Of a stretch of DNA of 64,000 nt, positions 1 to 8,169 are shown in pieces. The notes beneath the pieces are model-generated. The model had not been told where the DNA came from. It saw only the letters and a program-made list of their open reading frames with translations, and ran no database searches. Numbering within the stretch: the first letter of the stretch is position 1; each line of letters begins with the position of its first letter. A program made the translations under genes and the position numbers. Origin of the DNA: Gemmatimonadaceae bacterium (GTDB taxonomy: Bacteria > Gemmatimonadota > Gemmatimonadetes > Gemmatimonadales > Gemmatimonadaceae); NCBI GenBank assembly GCA_020851455.1, contig JADZCT010000033.1, positions 142,295 through 206,294 of the forward strand, in the 5' to 3' direction.

Positions 1-287
1 GCAACCGGCTGCGTGACGAACTCTACGTTGCCCAGGGCGGGCTGCAGTTTCAGGATATCGCGGCGCAGCAACTGGCGCATGCCACGCAGATGATCGAGCA
101 AATCGAGGTGCGGCTTGCGTCGGTCGCCGAACTCCTCGATCCGCGCGCGCTGGTGGCGTCCAGTCCGGCGCTGCCGGCCGAGCCGGCAGACTCGAGGTCG
201 CTGGCATTCGCGCCAACGGCAACCATGTCGAACCCCGAGGCCCGCCAAGCCCTTGCTGACAGGATCTTCGAGGCGCCCGCGGCCTGA
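1..287 (+). CDS. CheZ-like chemotaxis phosphatase, C-terminal fragment
   Basis: This gene is cut by the left edge; the reading frame begins at base 3 and stops at TGA 285-287, giving about 94 residues. The visible part has a helix containing L-Q-F-Q-D-I-A-A-Q, with Asp encoded at 54-56 and Gln at 66-68. The spacing D-x-x-x-Q matches the catalytic Asp/Gln pair of CheZ, which dephosphorylates CheY-P. After it come a heptad-like helix (HATQMIEQIEVRLASVAELL) and a low-complexity tail. The family call is my inference from that motif and from the flagellar context, including a CheY gene at 45.7 kb. An unrelated helical protein cannot be excluded without the N-terminal half. Confidence 0.5.
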   Translation, partial: NRLRDELYVAQGGLQFQDIAAQQLAHATQMIEQIEVRLASVAELLDPRALVASSPALPAEPADSRSLAFAPTATMSNPEARQALADRIFEAPAA

Positions 288-329
288 CGACCAGAGGGCG
301 GCGCAATTCCGGGGACGTACGCGACTTCC

Positions 330-1520
330 ATGTACCTGACGCGGAGCCCGCTCTTCGACGACCGGTTTCGGCTGGCTGGCTGCGCACTGGCTGGCAGCCC
401 GGCCGACGGCACGGCTAATTGCCAGGCCTCCTTTCCGCCGCTGAGCGCGCTGACGCCTGAAGTCGTCGCTGACTATGGCGGCGGCAGCCGCATCTGGGTG
501 CCGCTCGCGCCGGACGCGCTCTACGACCGCGCATTCGTCCCCGGGCTGCGCGATGCCACGGTGCTCGAGGTGCCCGCGTCGCTGGCTGCCGACGGGCAGG
601 CGGTCGCGGCATGCCGCGACTGGAGCGACGCAGGGTTCCGCATTGCCGTGCGCGCGGCCCAGAGGGGCGGAAGGCAGGAACAGCTCTACTCGCTGGCTTA
701 CGCAATATCGTTCGACGCGGGGGGTTGCTGCCGCGAAGCCGCGGACGGATTCGCCAAGGAGTTGACCGGACTGGGGCGGCCGCTGGCGGCCGTTGGCGTT
801 GATTCGCTGACGGAGCACGCCACTCTTCGCAATGCGGGCGTGCGGTACTTCACGGGCCGCTTCTACACGACGCCGGAAGCGGCACCGTCCATGCAGCTCT
901 CAGTCAGCCTCGGGACCGCCGCGAAGCTCATGGGCATGCTCGCGAGGCCTGATCTGAGCGATCGGGCCATCGAGAAGGAACTGCGCTCCGACCCGGCGCT
1001 GAGTTACAATCTGCTCCGAATGGCGAATGCCGCCTCCACGGGCCTGGGAGCAATCGGCTCCATCCTGCATGCGATTCAGATCGTGGGCCGCAACGGGCTC
1101 CAGCGATGGTGCGCGCTGCTCGCCGTGGGCAACAGCGCGGCGAGCACGCCGATGGAGCGCGAGCGCCGTATGTTCGTGCTCGAGCGCGCCCGGCTCTGCG
1201 AGCTCATAGCCGAGGGCACCGCGTTGCGCCGTCATGCGAGCTCGCTCTTCCTTACCGGCATGCTCTCCGCCATGCTGCCGATGGTTGGCAAACCGAACGA
1301 TGGCGTTGTTGACGGCATCGCGGTCAACAGTGACGTCGCGCGCGCCCTCGCAGGCGACAACGGCCTGTACACTCCCGTCCTGAGCCTTGCCAGCGCCTAC
1401 TCGTATGGCAACTGGACCGAGGCCGAGGCCATCGGTCGGCAACTGGACGTCCTTCATCAGCTCCCGCAGTGGGCCCACGCCGCAGTCAAGTGGGCGCGTG
1501 AGGCGCTGGCCCGCGGGTGA
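330..1520 (+). CDS. EAL/HDOD-type signalling protein (degenerate EAL half)
   Basis: A 396-residue protein. The C-terminal half (about 190-390) is an HDOD domain: it starts near LSVSLGTAAKLMGMLARPD, has the D-P-A-L-S-Y-N-L-L-R-M-A-N core and the bulky-residue pattern typical of HDOD. The N-terminal half begins TRSPLFDDRFRLAGCALAG, which lines up with the ARQPLFDRSLDIIGYELLYRE start of the paralogue at 39.2-40.4 kb but is much eroded, and no EAL active-site residues are visible. Members of this YuxH/CdgJ architecture usually act as non-catalytic adaptors in motility or c-di-GMP signalling. It follows the CheZ-like gene by 42 bases and converges on motB with an 18-base gap. ATG start; no strong Shine-Dalgarno is visible. 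Confidence 0.8.
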   Translation: MYLTRSPLFDDRFRLAGCALAGSPADGTANCQASFPPLSALTPEVVADYGGGSRIWVPLAPDALYDRAFVPGLRDATVLEVPASLAADGQAVAACRDWSDAGFRIAVRAAQRGGRQEQLYSLAYAISFDAGGCCREAADGFAKELTGLGRPLAAVGVDSLTEHATLRNAGVRYFTGRFYTTPEAAPSMQLSVSLGTAAKLMGMLARPDLSDRAIEKELRSDPALSYNLLRMANAASTGLGAIGSILHAIQIVGRNGLQRWCALLAVGNSAASTPMERERRMFVLERARLCELIAEGTALRRHASSLFLTGMLSAMLPMVGKPNDGVVDGIAVNSDVARALAGDNGLYTPVLSLASAYSYGNWTEAEAIGRQLDVLHQLPQWAHAAVKWAREALARG

Positions 1521-1538
1521 CCTCCGCAACGTCGGCGC

Positions 1539-2351
1539 TCAGTCTGATTCGGACGCTGAGGCGCGCGGCTCGGGATCCGCGATGGGCGAGAAGGGAAGCA
1601 TGATCGTGATGCGGCGGTTGACGGCCGCCGAGGGATCGCTCCGCAAGCGGGGCTGGCGCGCGGCAAAGCCACGTACCTCAGCGATGCGCCCAGGCGAGAC
1701 GCCCGAGGCCTCGAGCTCGCGCCGCGCCGCGTTCGCGCGGTCGGTGCTCAGCTCCCAGTTGGAGTAAGCCGGATCGCCGTACGGAATCGCGTCGGTATGG
1801 CCCTCGACGACGATCGGGTTTCTCAGCGATATCAGCTCGCCGGCCACGAGCGAGAGCGCGACCTGACCGAGCGGTCGGAGCGCGGCCGATCCACGGTTGA
1901 AGAACACGTCCGACGCGCCCCCGTCAATGAGCTCGATGCGCAGCCCGCCTTCCACCACGTGGACCTCGATCGCGGCACTGCCGAGCATGCCGCGCAGGGA
2001 GTCGGCTTTCTCGCGGAGGCGCTGCGCCATCGCATCGAACGCGCGCTGCTCCGCCTGGTGCACGATCAGGCGGAACTGCTTCGTCCGCATCTCGGTCGGG
2101 GTCGTGCCGGCGCTGATCGGGGACGCGCCCGCACCGTACCCGCGCTTGTAGCCAGCGGGATTCGAGAAGTACCCTTCGATGGCCTGCTTGGTCTTGTCGT
2201 CCATCCCGACGATCCACATGACGAGGAAGAACGCCATCATGGCCGTGACGAAATCGGCGTATGCCACCTTCCATGAGCCGCCGTGGTGCCCGTGCCCCTT
2301 CTTCACCACGCGCTTCACTATGACCGGAGCGTCCCCCCGCTTGCCGGTCAT
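1539..2351 (-). CDS. motB: Flagellar motor stator protein MotB
   Basis: A 270-residue stator subunit. A basic N-terminus (VKRVVKKGHGHHGG) is followed by the single transmembrane helix KVAYADFVTAMMAFFLVMWI, which includes the Asp that carries protons in MotB. The C-terminal OmpA-like peptidoglycan-binding domain has V-E-G-H-T-D and N-W-E-L-S-T-D-R-A. MotB anchors the MotA ring to the cell wall and couples ion flow to rotation. The ATG overlaps the motA stop by four bases (ATGA), so the two are translationally coupled. The domain order and length are standard for the family. Confidence 0.97.
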   Translation of the reverse strand: MTGKRGDAPVIVKRVVKKGHGHHGGSWKVAYADFVTAMMAFFLVMWIVGMDDKTKQAIEGYFSNPAGYKRGYGAGASPISAGTTPTEMRTKQFRLIVHQAEQRAFDAMAQRLREKADSLRGMLGSAAIEVHVVEGGLRIELIDGGASDVFFNRGSAALRPLGQVALSLVAGELISLRNPIVVEGHTDAIPYGDPAYSNWELSTDRANAARRELEASGVSPGRIAEVRGFAARQPRLRSDPSAAVNRRITIMLPFSPIADPEPRASASESD

Positions 2352-3205
2352 GCGCCCTTTCCGCGCACGAGCGCTTCCATGTCCGTGAAGCTTGGCCTGT
2401 CGTCGGGCTGGATGTTACGGCGTGCGAATTCGATTGCCGACATCGGCGCATCTCCGCGGGCGAATGCCAGCAGGGCGGTCTTGATGACGAGCATGTACTC
2501 GTGCTCGGAGTTGACGCGCCCTTCTATTGCCTGCGCCACGGGCCCGAGGACGCCATATGAGAGCAGGATCCCCAGGAAGGTGCCGATCAGGGCTGCCGCG
2601 ACTTTCTCTCCCACCTCGGTCGCCGAGCCGCCGATTGCCCCCATCGTTATCACGACGCCCAGCACGGCCGCGACGATGCCGAAGCCAGGCATCGCATCCG
2701 CCACCTTCGCGATCGCGGACGGTCCGCCAAGGGCCTCGTGGTGGTGCCGGTCGAGGTCGAGTGTAAGGATATCATCCAGATGATGATTCTCCACGGTTCC
2801 TGTCAGGAGCACCTTGATAGTGTCGCACAACATCGCGACAGCGTGGTGGTTGTGCAGAAAGCGCGGGTGCTCGTTGAACAGCGTGCTTGCCTCGGGGTCC
2901 TCGACGTGCGACTCGATGCCCATCAGCCCTTCCTTCCTGGCTTTCTGGAAGACCTTGAAGAGGAGGTGCAGCAGGTCGGAGTAGGATTCGACGCCGTATG
3001 GAGACGGCTTCAGCAGGCCCAGTGCCTGCCTCGTGGCGCGCTTCAGAGTGCCTGGCGAGTTGCCGACGACCATGGAGCCCAGGCCCGCGCCTCCGATGAT
3101 CAGGAACTCGTTCGGCTGGAAGAGCACGAGGAGGTTGCCATGGTGCATCACGTAGCCACCGATGACACTTCCGAGCACGAGTACGGCGCCAATGATAAGA
3201 AACAC
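2348..3205 (-). CDS. motA: Flagellar motor stator protein MotA
   Basis: A 285-residue inner-membrane protein with the MotA pattern of four transmembrane helices. The first two lie in roughly residues 1-50 (FLIIGAVLVLGSVIGGYVM; NEFLIIGGAGLGSMVVGNSP). A long cytoplasmic loop contains the R/E-rich interface with FliG (KARKEGLMGIESHVEDPE). The last two helices lie around 165-220 (FGIVAAVLGVVITMGAIGG). It forms the ion-conducting ring with MotB. The start used is GTG at 3205; no ATG lies between it and the upstream in-frame stop, and no clear Shine-Dalgarno is visible, so the first codon is uncertain. It is transcribed divergently from the gene at 3306. Confidence 0.96.
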   Translation of the reverse strand: MFLIIGAVLVLGSVIGGYVMHHGNLLVLFQPNEFLIIGGAGLGSMVVGNSPGTLKRATRQALGLLKPSPYGVESYSDLLHLLFKVFQKARKEGLMGIESHVEDPEASTLFNEHPRFLHNHHAVAMLCDTIKVLLTGTVENHHLDDILTLDLDRHHHEALGGPSAIAKVADAMPGFGIVAAVLGVVITMGAIGGSATEVGEKVAAALIGTFLGILLSYGVLGPVAQAIEGRVNSEHEYMLVIKTALLAFARGDAPMSAIEFARRNIQPDDRPSFTDMEALVRGKGA

Positions 3206-3305
3206 CGGGATGCAGACGATAATTGAGGGAGCAGGAAACGGCGCGGATATCCACTATTGAGTATCGGCCGCTGCCGCGCCTCCAGACCACTTATCCTTCT
3301 TCTCC
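3206..3305. promoter_or_regulatory. Divergent intergenic region motA / kinase-like gene
   Basis: One hundred bases separate motA (left) from the gene at 3306 (right), so promoters for both should lie here. On the minus strand GCCGATAC at 3268-3261 resembles the sigma-28 -10 element (GCCGATAA). The sequence 15 bases upstream (GTCT) does not match the TAAA -35 element, so the promoter call is weak. Confidence 0.3.
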
Positions 3306-3965
3306 ATGACAGGGCCCTTTCGGGCAGGTGCGCACTATGCCCTCGGCGGAGACCCATGGGCAATCGTGCACGACGCCGTCTTTGCCGGCCTCAACCATGC
3401 CCTGAGCAATCGCGTGATGGGCATGGAGGGTGTCATCGCGATCGGCCAGCGCCGCGGCGCGGTGGACTGGCCCAGCATACTGGCGGAGCAGGAGCGCTCG
3501 ACGCAGCTTCTTCAGTTGTACCGGCTTCTGGAAGCCGTGCCGGATGAGCGCGCAGAGCCGATGCACGTGTCGGAGCCCGTTGCCGACGCAACCAGTCTCC
3601 TGAGGCACCATCTGGCGCTGCGGGACGTCATCATCGGCAGCGAGATCGCGCCCGAGAACGCGGTGGTCACTCTCCCGAGGCGCAGCGCCGTGCGGGCCTT
3701 TCTCGTCCTGCTGCACGAGGCGGCGCGGCGCGCTGAGCGCGGCGGAGGCGGCGTGCTGTGGCGCTACGAGGTCGGGGCGGGCGACGTGACCGTGATGGCC
3801 ACGACACGGCCAGGTGTTGACGCCGATGCCGACGCCGTACTCGTACAGCGCGCGGCGCAGTTCGTCGGGCGGCCGGCGCCCGATGCATGGTGCGTCCTCG
3901 ACCCGGGCAGGTCGTACATCGCCGCGCTGCGTCTACCGCTCGTCGCGGCTCGCCACCGCTCCTGA
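3306..3965 (+). CDS. Degenerate histidine-kinase-like (DHp plus pseudo-ATPase) protein
   Basis: A 219-residue protein. Around residues 23-45 VFAGLNHALSNRVMGMEGV resembles the H-box helix of histidine kinases (H-E-L-N-N-P-L type), with a His in the phospho-acceptor position. A second helix (AEQERSTQLLQLYRLLEAV) would complete a DHp four-helix bundle. The next segment mimics a HATPase fold: RAFLVLLHEAARRAE sits at the N-box but lacks the Asn, and the end (YIAALRLPLVA) looks like the final HATPase strand. No G1 or G2 glycine boxes are visible, so ATP binding is doubtful. It could be a ChpT-like phosphotransferase or a pseudokinase. The ATG start faces motA; the 3' end overlaps csrA by 33 bases on the other strand. 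Function is inferred. Confidence 0.5.
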   Translation: MTGPFRAGAHYALGGDPWAIVHDAVFAGLNHALSNRVMGMEGVIAIGQRRGAVDWPSILAEQERSTQLLQLYRLLEAVPDERAEPMHVSEPVADATSLLRHHLALRDVIIGSEIAPENAVVTLPRRSAVRAFLVLLHEAARRAERGGGGVLWRYEVGAGDVTVMATTRPGVDADADAVLVQRAAQFVGRPAPDAWCVLDPGRSYIAALRLPLVAARHRS

Positions 3966-4202
3966 AGGTGCGGGCCGCGGAGCGACGAGGCCGCGCCCTT
4001 CACTTGCGTGGCGCGGCAGTGAGGCCGTTGCCCGAATGTTCTCCTCGGCGATGTCTGCGACGAGCTCGCTGCGCAGGATCCGTACTCCGGCCGGGGCTTC
4101 GATGCCGACGCGCACCCCGCGGCGATCGGCATCGAGGATCACCACGCGGATTCCGCCGTCAATGAGGATTGACTGGCCCTCTGCGCGGGAAAGGATCAGC
4201 AC
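3933..4202 (-). CDS. csrA: Carbon storage regulator / translational repressor CsrA
   Basis: The first 60 or so residues are classic CsrA: L-I-L-S-R-A-E-G-Q-S-I-L-I, then V-V-I-L-D-A-D-R-R-G-V-R-V-G-I-E-A-P, then R-S-E-L. CsrA is a homodimeric RNA-binding protein that covers GGA-containing Shine-Dalgarno sequences. The 89-residue length exceeds the usual 60-75 because of an Ala/Pro/Arg-rich tail. The start is GTG, eight bases after the flgK stop, so csrA is the last gene of the long flagellar cluster. Its expected antagonist FliW is encoded at 43.6-44.1 kb and its likely target is the fliC leader at 39.1 kb. The end overlaps the opposing gene at 3306-3965. Confidence 0.95.
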   Translation of the reverse strand: MLILSRAEGQSILIDGGIRVVILDADRRGVRVGIEAPAGVRILRSELVADIAEENIRATASLPRHASEGRGLVAPRPAPSGAVASRDER

Positions 4203-4210
4203 CTGGCGCC

Positions 4211-5617
4211 TTAGCGGCCAATGGACATGAGCGCGTCGTACAGGCCGCGGGCCGTGTCTATGATTCGCGCGGACGCTGCATAGGCCTGCTGTCGCCTGAT
4301 CAGGTCAACCAATTCTTCGTCGGTGCTCACTCCCGTGCGCGAGTCGAGGCGTGCCTGGGCCTGTGCGGACAGGGTCGAGGCGACCTCCGCGTCATTCCTG
4401 GCCGCGCTCAAACCGCCGGCGATCTGCGCTACCAGCGACTGGAATTCGCTACCAAACGTCCCGAATGGCGATCCCGGCGCGTCGGTGCGAAGGGCTGCAA
4501 TCGCGAGCGAAATCCGGTTGTTGCCAGGAGCGTCGAGGGCATCGCCCGTGGCGATGGCCGATGCGTCGGCGGCGACGGCCTGCGAGAGGCGCATGCCCCG
4601 CGCGGTGACGCCGGCCGGGTCGAAGAAGGCAACGCCCGACCCCGTCGCACCCATGAGCGGATCCCAGTTTCCGCCAGCGCCAGCCGTGGGCGACCACCCC
4701 GTCACGTGCACGGCGTTGACGGCCGTCACCATCCCGCTGCTCAACTGGTCGAGCGCAGCCACCGCCCGTGGAATGTCGGTTGCGAGGAACTCGAATCGCG
4801 CCTGGAGCGACCCGCTGCCGAGGCGCACGGTTCCGGCGCCGCCGACAAACGTCGCGCCGGGAGGCGACGTGGACGACATGGCAATCGTCTTCGCGACGCT
4901 GCCGTCCACAACCGGCATGCCGCCGATCAGCACCGCGTCCGTGCCATCGGAGCGGTCGAGCACGGTAACGCTGGCGATGGTGGCCATCTCATTGATGAGC
5001 CGGTCGCGGGCATCGCGAAGGTCGCTTGCTTCGTGACCGCCGGCCTCGGCGGGCACGATCTGGCCATTGATTGACGCGACCTGGGCGGCGAGCTCGTTGA
5101 TCCGCTGCACGTCACGCGACGCGGCGGCTCGTGTATCGGCCTCCAGTTCGGCGAGCTGCGTGGCCTTTGCGTTGAACTGACGCGCGAGCGCGTCGCCGCG
5201 CTGCTGCACGACTACGCGCGCCGCACGGTCCGTGGGCGCGTTGGAAAGGTCCGACCATGCATTCCAGAACGCGTCCATTGCCGAGGCAAGCCCGGAGTCC
5301 GATGGCTCCCCAAAGATGGATTCCACCCGGTCGAGGAGATCGCTCCGGACGCCCGCGCCGCCGGAGGTGCTGCCCGTGGTCCGGGCGGCCTGCGTGAGGA
5401 GCGCGTCGCGGTTGCCGCGGACGTTGGTCACGTCCACGCCCCTGCCGAACACTCCGACCGGGGTGCGAAGCGCCGGCGCCGGCGAGAGTACGGCCACCTG
5501 TCGCGTGTATCCCGGGGTACCCGCGTTCGCGATGTTGTGGCCGATCGTGTCGATTGCGGCCTGCTGCGCCATGATCCCTGAGCGCGCAATGCTGAGCAAA
5601 CTCTCGATTGACGGCAT
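4211..5617 (-). CDS. flgK: Flagellar hook-filament junction protein FlgK (HAP1)
   Basis: A 468-residue junction protein. The N-terminal D0 region has MPSIESLLSIARSGI and H-N-I-A-N-A-G-T-P-G-Y-T-R-Q, the signature of flagellar rod/hook/HAP proteins. The C-terminus carries the matching coiled region (VDLIRRQQAYAASARII-DTA). FlgK is exported and caps the hook before the filament forms. The start chosen is ATG at 5617, because it places the signature at the usual distance and overlaps the flgN stop (TGATG). The frame stays open 79 codons upstream, but that extension is Arg/Pro-rich and lies inside flgN. Confidence 0.96.
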   Translation of the reverse strand: MPSIESLLSIARSGIMAQQAAIDTIGHNIANAGTPGYTRQVAVLSPAPALRTPVGVFGRGVDVTNVRGNRDALLTQAARTTGSTSGGAGVRSDLLDRVESIFGEPSDSGLASAMDAFWNAWSDLSNAPTDRAARVVVQQRGDALARQFNAKATQLAELEADTRAAASRDVQRINELAAQVASINGQIVPAEAGGHEASDLRDARDRLINEMATIASVTVLDRSDGTDAVLIGGMPVVDGSVAKTIAMSSTSPPGATFVGGAGTVRLGSGSLQARFEFLATDIPRAVAALDQLSSGMVTAVNAVHVTGWSPTAGAGGNWDPLMGATGSGVAFFDPAGVTARGMRLSQAVAADASAIATGDALDAPGNNRISLAIAALRTDAPGSPFGTFGSEFQSLVAQIAGGLSAARNDAEVASTLSAQAQARLDSRTGVSTDEELVDLIRRQQAYAASARIIDTARGLYDALMSIGR

Positions 5618-6141
5618 CAGCCCTTCCGGTCCACGAGTACGCTCCGGCCTGCGCAGGGTTCGGGCGACGCCTGGTACTGGATGGCCGGGGCCGCAACGGC
5701 GCCGAGCAGCATCCTCACCTCGCGGTCGGTTGACGCGGAGACGGCGCGCAGAACTTGCTGGTTCACGAGCAGTTCGTCGTCCAGCACCCGCGCCACATGC
5801 GCAAGTTGCAACACGGCTGCCTCGAGTGCAGTTGGCGCGGCCCCACCGAACCACTCTGCTATCGCACTCAGGCGCAGGTCCGCCGATTCACCGAGCTGCT
5901 CGTTCAGCGTGCTGCGGTATCGCTTCGCCTCGCCGAGCGTCGTCAGCACGCGGTGCGCGGCGCCGTTCTCGGCTTCGAGCGCTTCGACGTCGCCACGCGC
6001 AACCGCAGCCCGCTGGCGCTTCATCACGTCGAGAAGTTTCGTCACGAGGCGCGCTTCCGTGTCGAGCGCGGCAACGAGCATTGCGACGAGTTGCGACATC
6101 GCAGGCGCCTTCGCAGGCGCCACGGTATGGAGCGCGGTCAC
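5617..6141 (-). CDS. flgN: FlgN-type flagellar export chaperone
   Basis: A 174-residue helical protein without membrane segments. FlgN-family features are a long N-terminal helix (LVAMLVAALDTEARLVTKLLDVMKRQRAAV), the E-A-L-E-A-E-N motif in the next helix, and a final helix with L-L-V-N-Q-Q-V-L-R-A. FlgN holds FlgK and FlgL before export. The context supports this: it lies between flgJ and flgK and overlaps the flgK start by one base. The start GTG at 6141 overlaps the flgJ stop (GTGA); an internal Met at residue 15 is an alternative. Confidence 0.85.
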   Translation of the reverse strand: MTALHTVAPAKAPAMSQLVAMLVAALDTEARLVTKLLDVMKRQRAAVARGDVEALEAENGAAHRVLTTLGEAKRYRSTLNEQLGESADLRLSAIAEWFGGAAPTALEAAVLQLAHVARVLDDELLVNQQVLRAVSASTDREVRMLLGAVAAPAIQYQASPEPCAGRSVLVDRKG

Positions 6142-6407
6142 GCCCGCCTCCCGAGCTGACGCGTGATTGCATCGGCGACTCCGCGCGACAACCCGCGCGC
6201 AACCGCTTCGGAGATGCGGCCATCCATCATCGCCGTGAAGATCTCCTCGCCGGCGCCCCCGCGGGCGTCGCCTTCGGCAGGCACGGTAGCCCGCATTGCC
6301 TTGAACATCTCCGCGACGAACACGCCTTCGATCTGCGTGGCGACGTCGCGTAGCCGGCGCTGGTCGCCGGAAGCGGGTGCTGGCCCGGCGGCGACGATGC
6401 GCGTCAC
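6138..6407 (-). CDS. flgJ: Rod-binding protein FlgJ, rod domain only
   Basis: An 89-residue protein matching only the N-terminal rod-capping part of FlgJ: a long amphipathic helix with V-A-E-M-F-K-A-M-R, then GEEIFTAMMDGRISEAVARG. In Salmonella FlgJ is about 316 residues and carries a C-terminal glucosaminidase that opens the cell wall for the rod. That domain is absent here, as in several other phyla, so another hydrolase must do the job (see the fliK entry). GTG start overlapping the flgI stop (GTGA). Confidence 0.9.
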   Translation of the reverse strand: MTRIVAAGPAPASGDQRRLRDVATQIEGVFVAEMFKAMRATVPAEGDARGGAGEEIFTAMMDGRISEAVARGLSRGVADAITRQLGRRA

Positions 6408-7471
6408 CTTACGACAACCTCCGCGGCCAGCGCGCCGGCGTCATGCAGGGCAGCGAGCACCGCGCCGATTTCCTGCGCGGTCGCGCGCATTCCGTGCAAC
6501 GCTGCTACGACGGCCTGGACAGTCGCGCCGCTACGCAGACGAACGCCTGGCGCGCTGCCTGTGCTGTCGGGCGCGTCGCCAACCATGATCGTGAGCCCGC
6601 CGTGGCTGATCGCGCCTTCGCCAACGGCCAGTGCGCCGCCGGCGATCACGGTGCCGCTGCGAGCGTCAATGACGACGCGCGCGGTGCCGGGGCTTCTGAC
6701 GCGGGCATCGAGTACCCGCGCTAACCACGAGGAGAGGCCGCCAGTCGTATCGCGCGGTGTGAGCCTGATGGAGCCGGGATCCTCAACCACTGCATTTCCG
6801 CGTCCGCCTATGAGCGAGTCAATGGCCGTCGCGATGCGCGTGGCAGTGCCGGCATCCGGCACGCGCAAGGCGAGGCGCGACATCGCCGACGGCTCGGGTC
6901 GCTGCAACTCGGCCTCGAGGACGCCGCCACCCGGTATGACGCCGGCGTTCGCCGGCTTCAGGTAACTGCGGTACTCGTTACCCGTTCCCTCGGACGTGAG
7001 CAGCGACCCCTGCGCACCGCCAAGCGGACTGCCGCCAGCATCGGCAACAAGCGGGGTCATCCAGAGCGTGCCGCCGCGCAATGAGCGTGCGTCGCCGATT
7101 GACGACACGCTGACGTCGAAGCGCCCGCCGGGGCGCAGGTACGGCGATACCTCCGCCGTGACGAGTACCGCCGCCACGTTGCGCACACGCAGCGCGGAAG
7201 CGGGAACGTCCACGCCGAAGCGCCGCAGGAGGTTCGCGACGGACTGCACCGTGTGCCGCGCGCCCACATTTGTCGTCGCGCGGTCGCCAGTGCCGGTGAG
7301 GCCGGTCACGAGTCCGTACCCCATCAGGCGCACGGGCGCAGCCCCGCCCACGACCACCAGGTCACGAATGGCCGCGTCCTGCGCCCGCAATGCGCGCGGG
7401 TCGGCGCTCAGGCACGCGGCGGCCGTGCCGATCACCAGGACGAGGGCGCGCGGCGTCACGGCCAGACCCAT
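6404..7471 (-). CDS. flgI: Flagellar P-ring protein FlgI
   Basis: A 355-residue secreted protein with an N-terminal signal peptide (LVLVIGTAAACLSADPRALRAQ). The FlgI signature follows: I-R-D-L-V-V-V-G-G, L-M-G-Y-G-L-V-T-G-L-T-G-T-G-D-R, then V-R-N-V-A-A-V-L-V-T-A. FlgI polymerises in the peptidoglycan layer as the P ring around the rod. It overlaps the end of flgH by 16 bases and the start of flgJ by four. Its presence with FlgH indicates an outer membrane. Confidence 0.97.
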   Translation of the reverse strand: MGLAVTPRALVLVIGTAAACLSADPRALRAQDAAIRDLVVVGGAAPVRLMGYGLVTGLTGTGDRATTNVGARHTVQSVANLLRRFGVDVPASALRVRNVAAVLVTAEVSPYLRPGGRFDVSVSSIGDARSLRGGTLWMTPLVADAGGSPLGGAQGSLLTSEGTGNEYRSYLKPANAGVIPGGGVLEAELQRPEPSAMSRLALRVPDAGTATRIATAIDSLIGGRGNAVVEDPGSIRLTPRDTTGGLSSWLARVLDARVRSPGTARVVIDARSGTVIAGGALAVGEGAISHGGLTIMVGDAPDSTGSAPGVRLRSGATVQAVVAALHGMRATAQEIGAVLAALHDAGALAAEVVVR

Positions 7472-8169
7472 CCCAGGATTCGCGAAACGATGCCCGCGGA
7501 CGGCTTGCCGAGGCTTCCCTTGCGCGTGTAGTTGATCGAAGCGTCGGCGATACGCGACGACTCGACGGTATTGGCGCCCGGCGTGATATCCTGCGGCCGG
7601 ACCCAGCCGGTCACGCTTACCTCCTGCACGTTGCGGTCAACGTTGAGCATCGAGCGCCCCTCGATGCGCAGCATGCCCGTCGGCGAGATGGCGGTAACGC
7701 GCGCGCTCACCGTTGTCCGGAAGTCGGCGCCGCGCAGCATCTCACCGGTACGCCGCGAGTTTCCGTCCTGGTCGAAGCTTACCTTGGCGGTCATCGGCAC
7801 CGACGGGCCGGCTTCTCCCGCGGGCGGCCGCACGTCGGCGCCAAGCTTCTTGTCGCGGGATTCCGCCGCGATGTCGCGGGAGTTGGCCGTGGCGCTGGTG
7901 CGGTTTACCACGAGCACGGTCACTATGTCGCCCAGCGCGTATTGCGTTCCGTCAGATGTCCACGAACGCCGGCGGGGTTGTGCCGTGGCTGACGAGTCGA
8001 GTACGCGCTGTGCGGGGACGGCGGTTCTTCCCTGCGCTGCGACGGCGTACGGCGCTGCGGTGACGAGCGCACTGGACGCTGCCGCCGCGATGACAAGCGC
8101 TCCGCGCAGGCGCGCGCGAGGGCGTGTGGGCGAGCGACTGGCGCCTCGGTGCGGTGCGCGGGCCCTCAT
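7456..8169 (-). CDS. flgH: Flagellar L-ring protein FlgH
   Basis: A 237-residue protein with a hydrophobic export signal near residues 20-45 (LRGALVIAAAASSALVTAAPYAVAAQG). The FlgH core follows: G-D-I-V-T-V-L-V-V-N-R-T-S-A-T-A, F-R-T-T-V-S-A-R-V, and L-R-I-E-G-R-S-M-L-N-V-D-R. FlgH forms the outer-membrane L ring. No clear lipobox Cys is visible after the signal peptide, so lipidation as in Salmonella FlgH is doubtful. The ATG at 8169 overlaps the flgA stop (ATGA); the open frame upstream of it is Arg-rich sequence inside flgA. Confidence 0.94.
   Translation of the reverse strand: MRARAPHRGASRSPTRPRARLRGALVIAAAASSALVTAAPYAVAAQGRTAVPAQRVLDSSATAQPRRRSWTSDGTQYALGDIVTVLVVNRTSATANSRDIAAESRDKKLGADVRPPAGEAGPSVPMTAKVSFDQDGNSRRTGEMLRGADFRTTVSARVTAISPTGMLRIEGRSMLNVDRNVQEVSVTGWVRPQDITPGANTVESSRIADASINYTRKGSLGKPSAGIVSRILGWVWP

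Noticed and set aside
3261..3268. GCCGATAC upstream of motA as a sigma-28 promoter
   Set aside because: The -10 is good, but neither TAAA at 15 bases nor GTTT at 11 bases upstream is present; kept only as a weak regional note.
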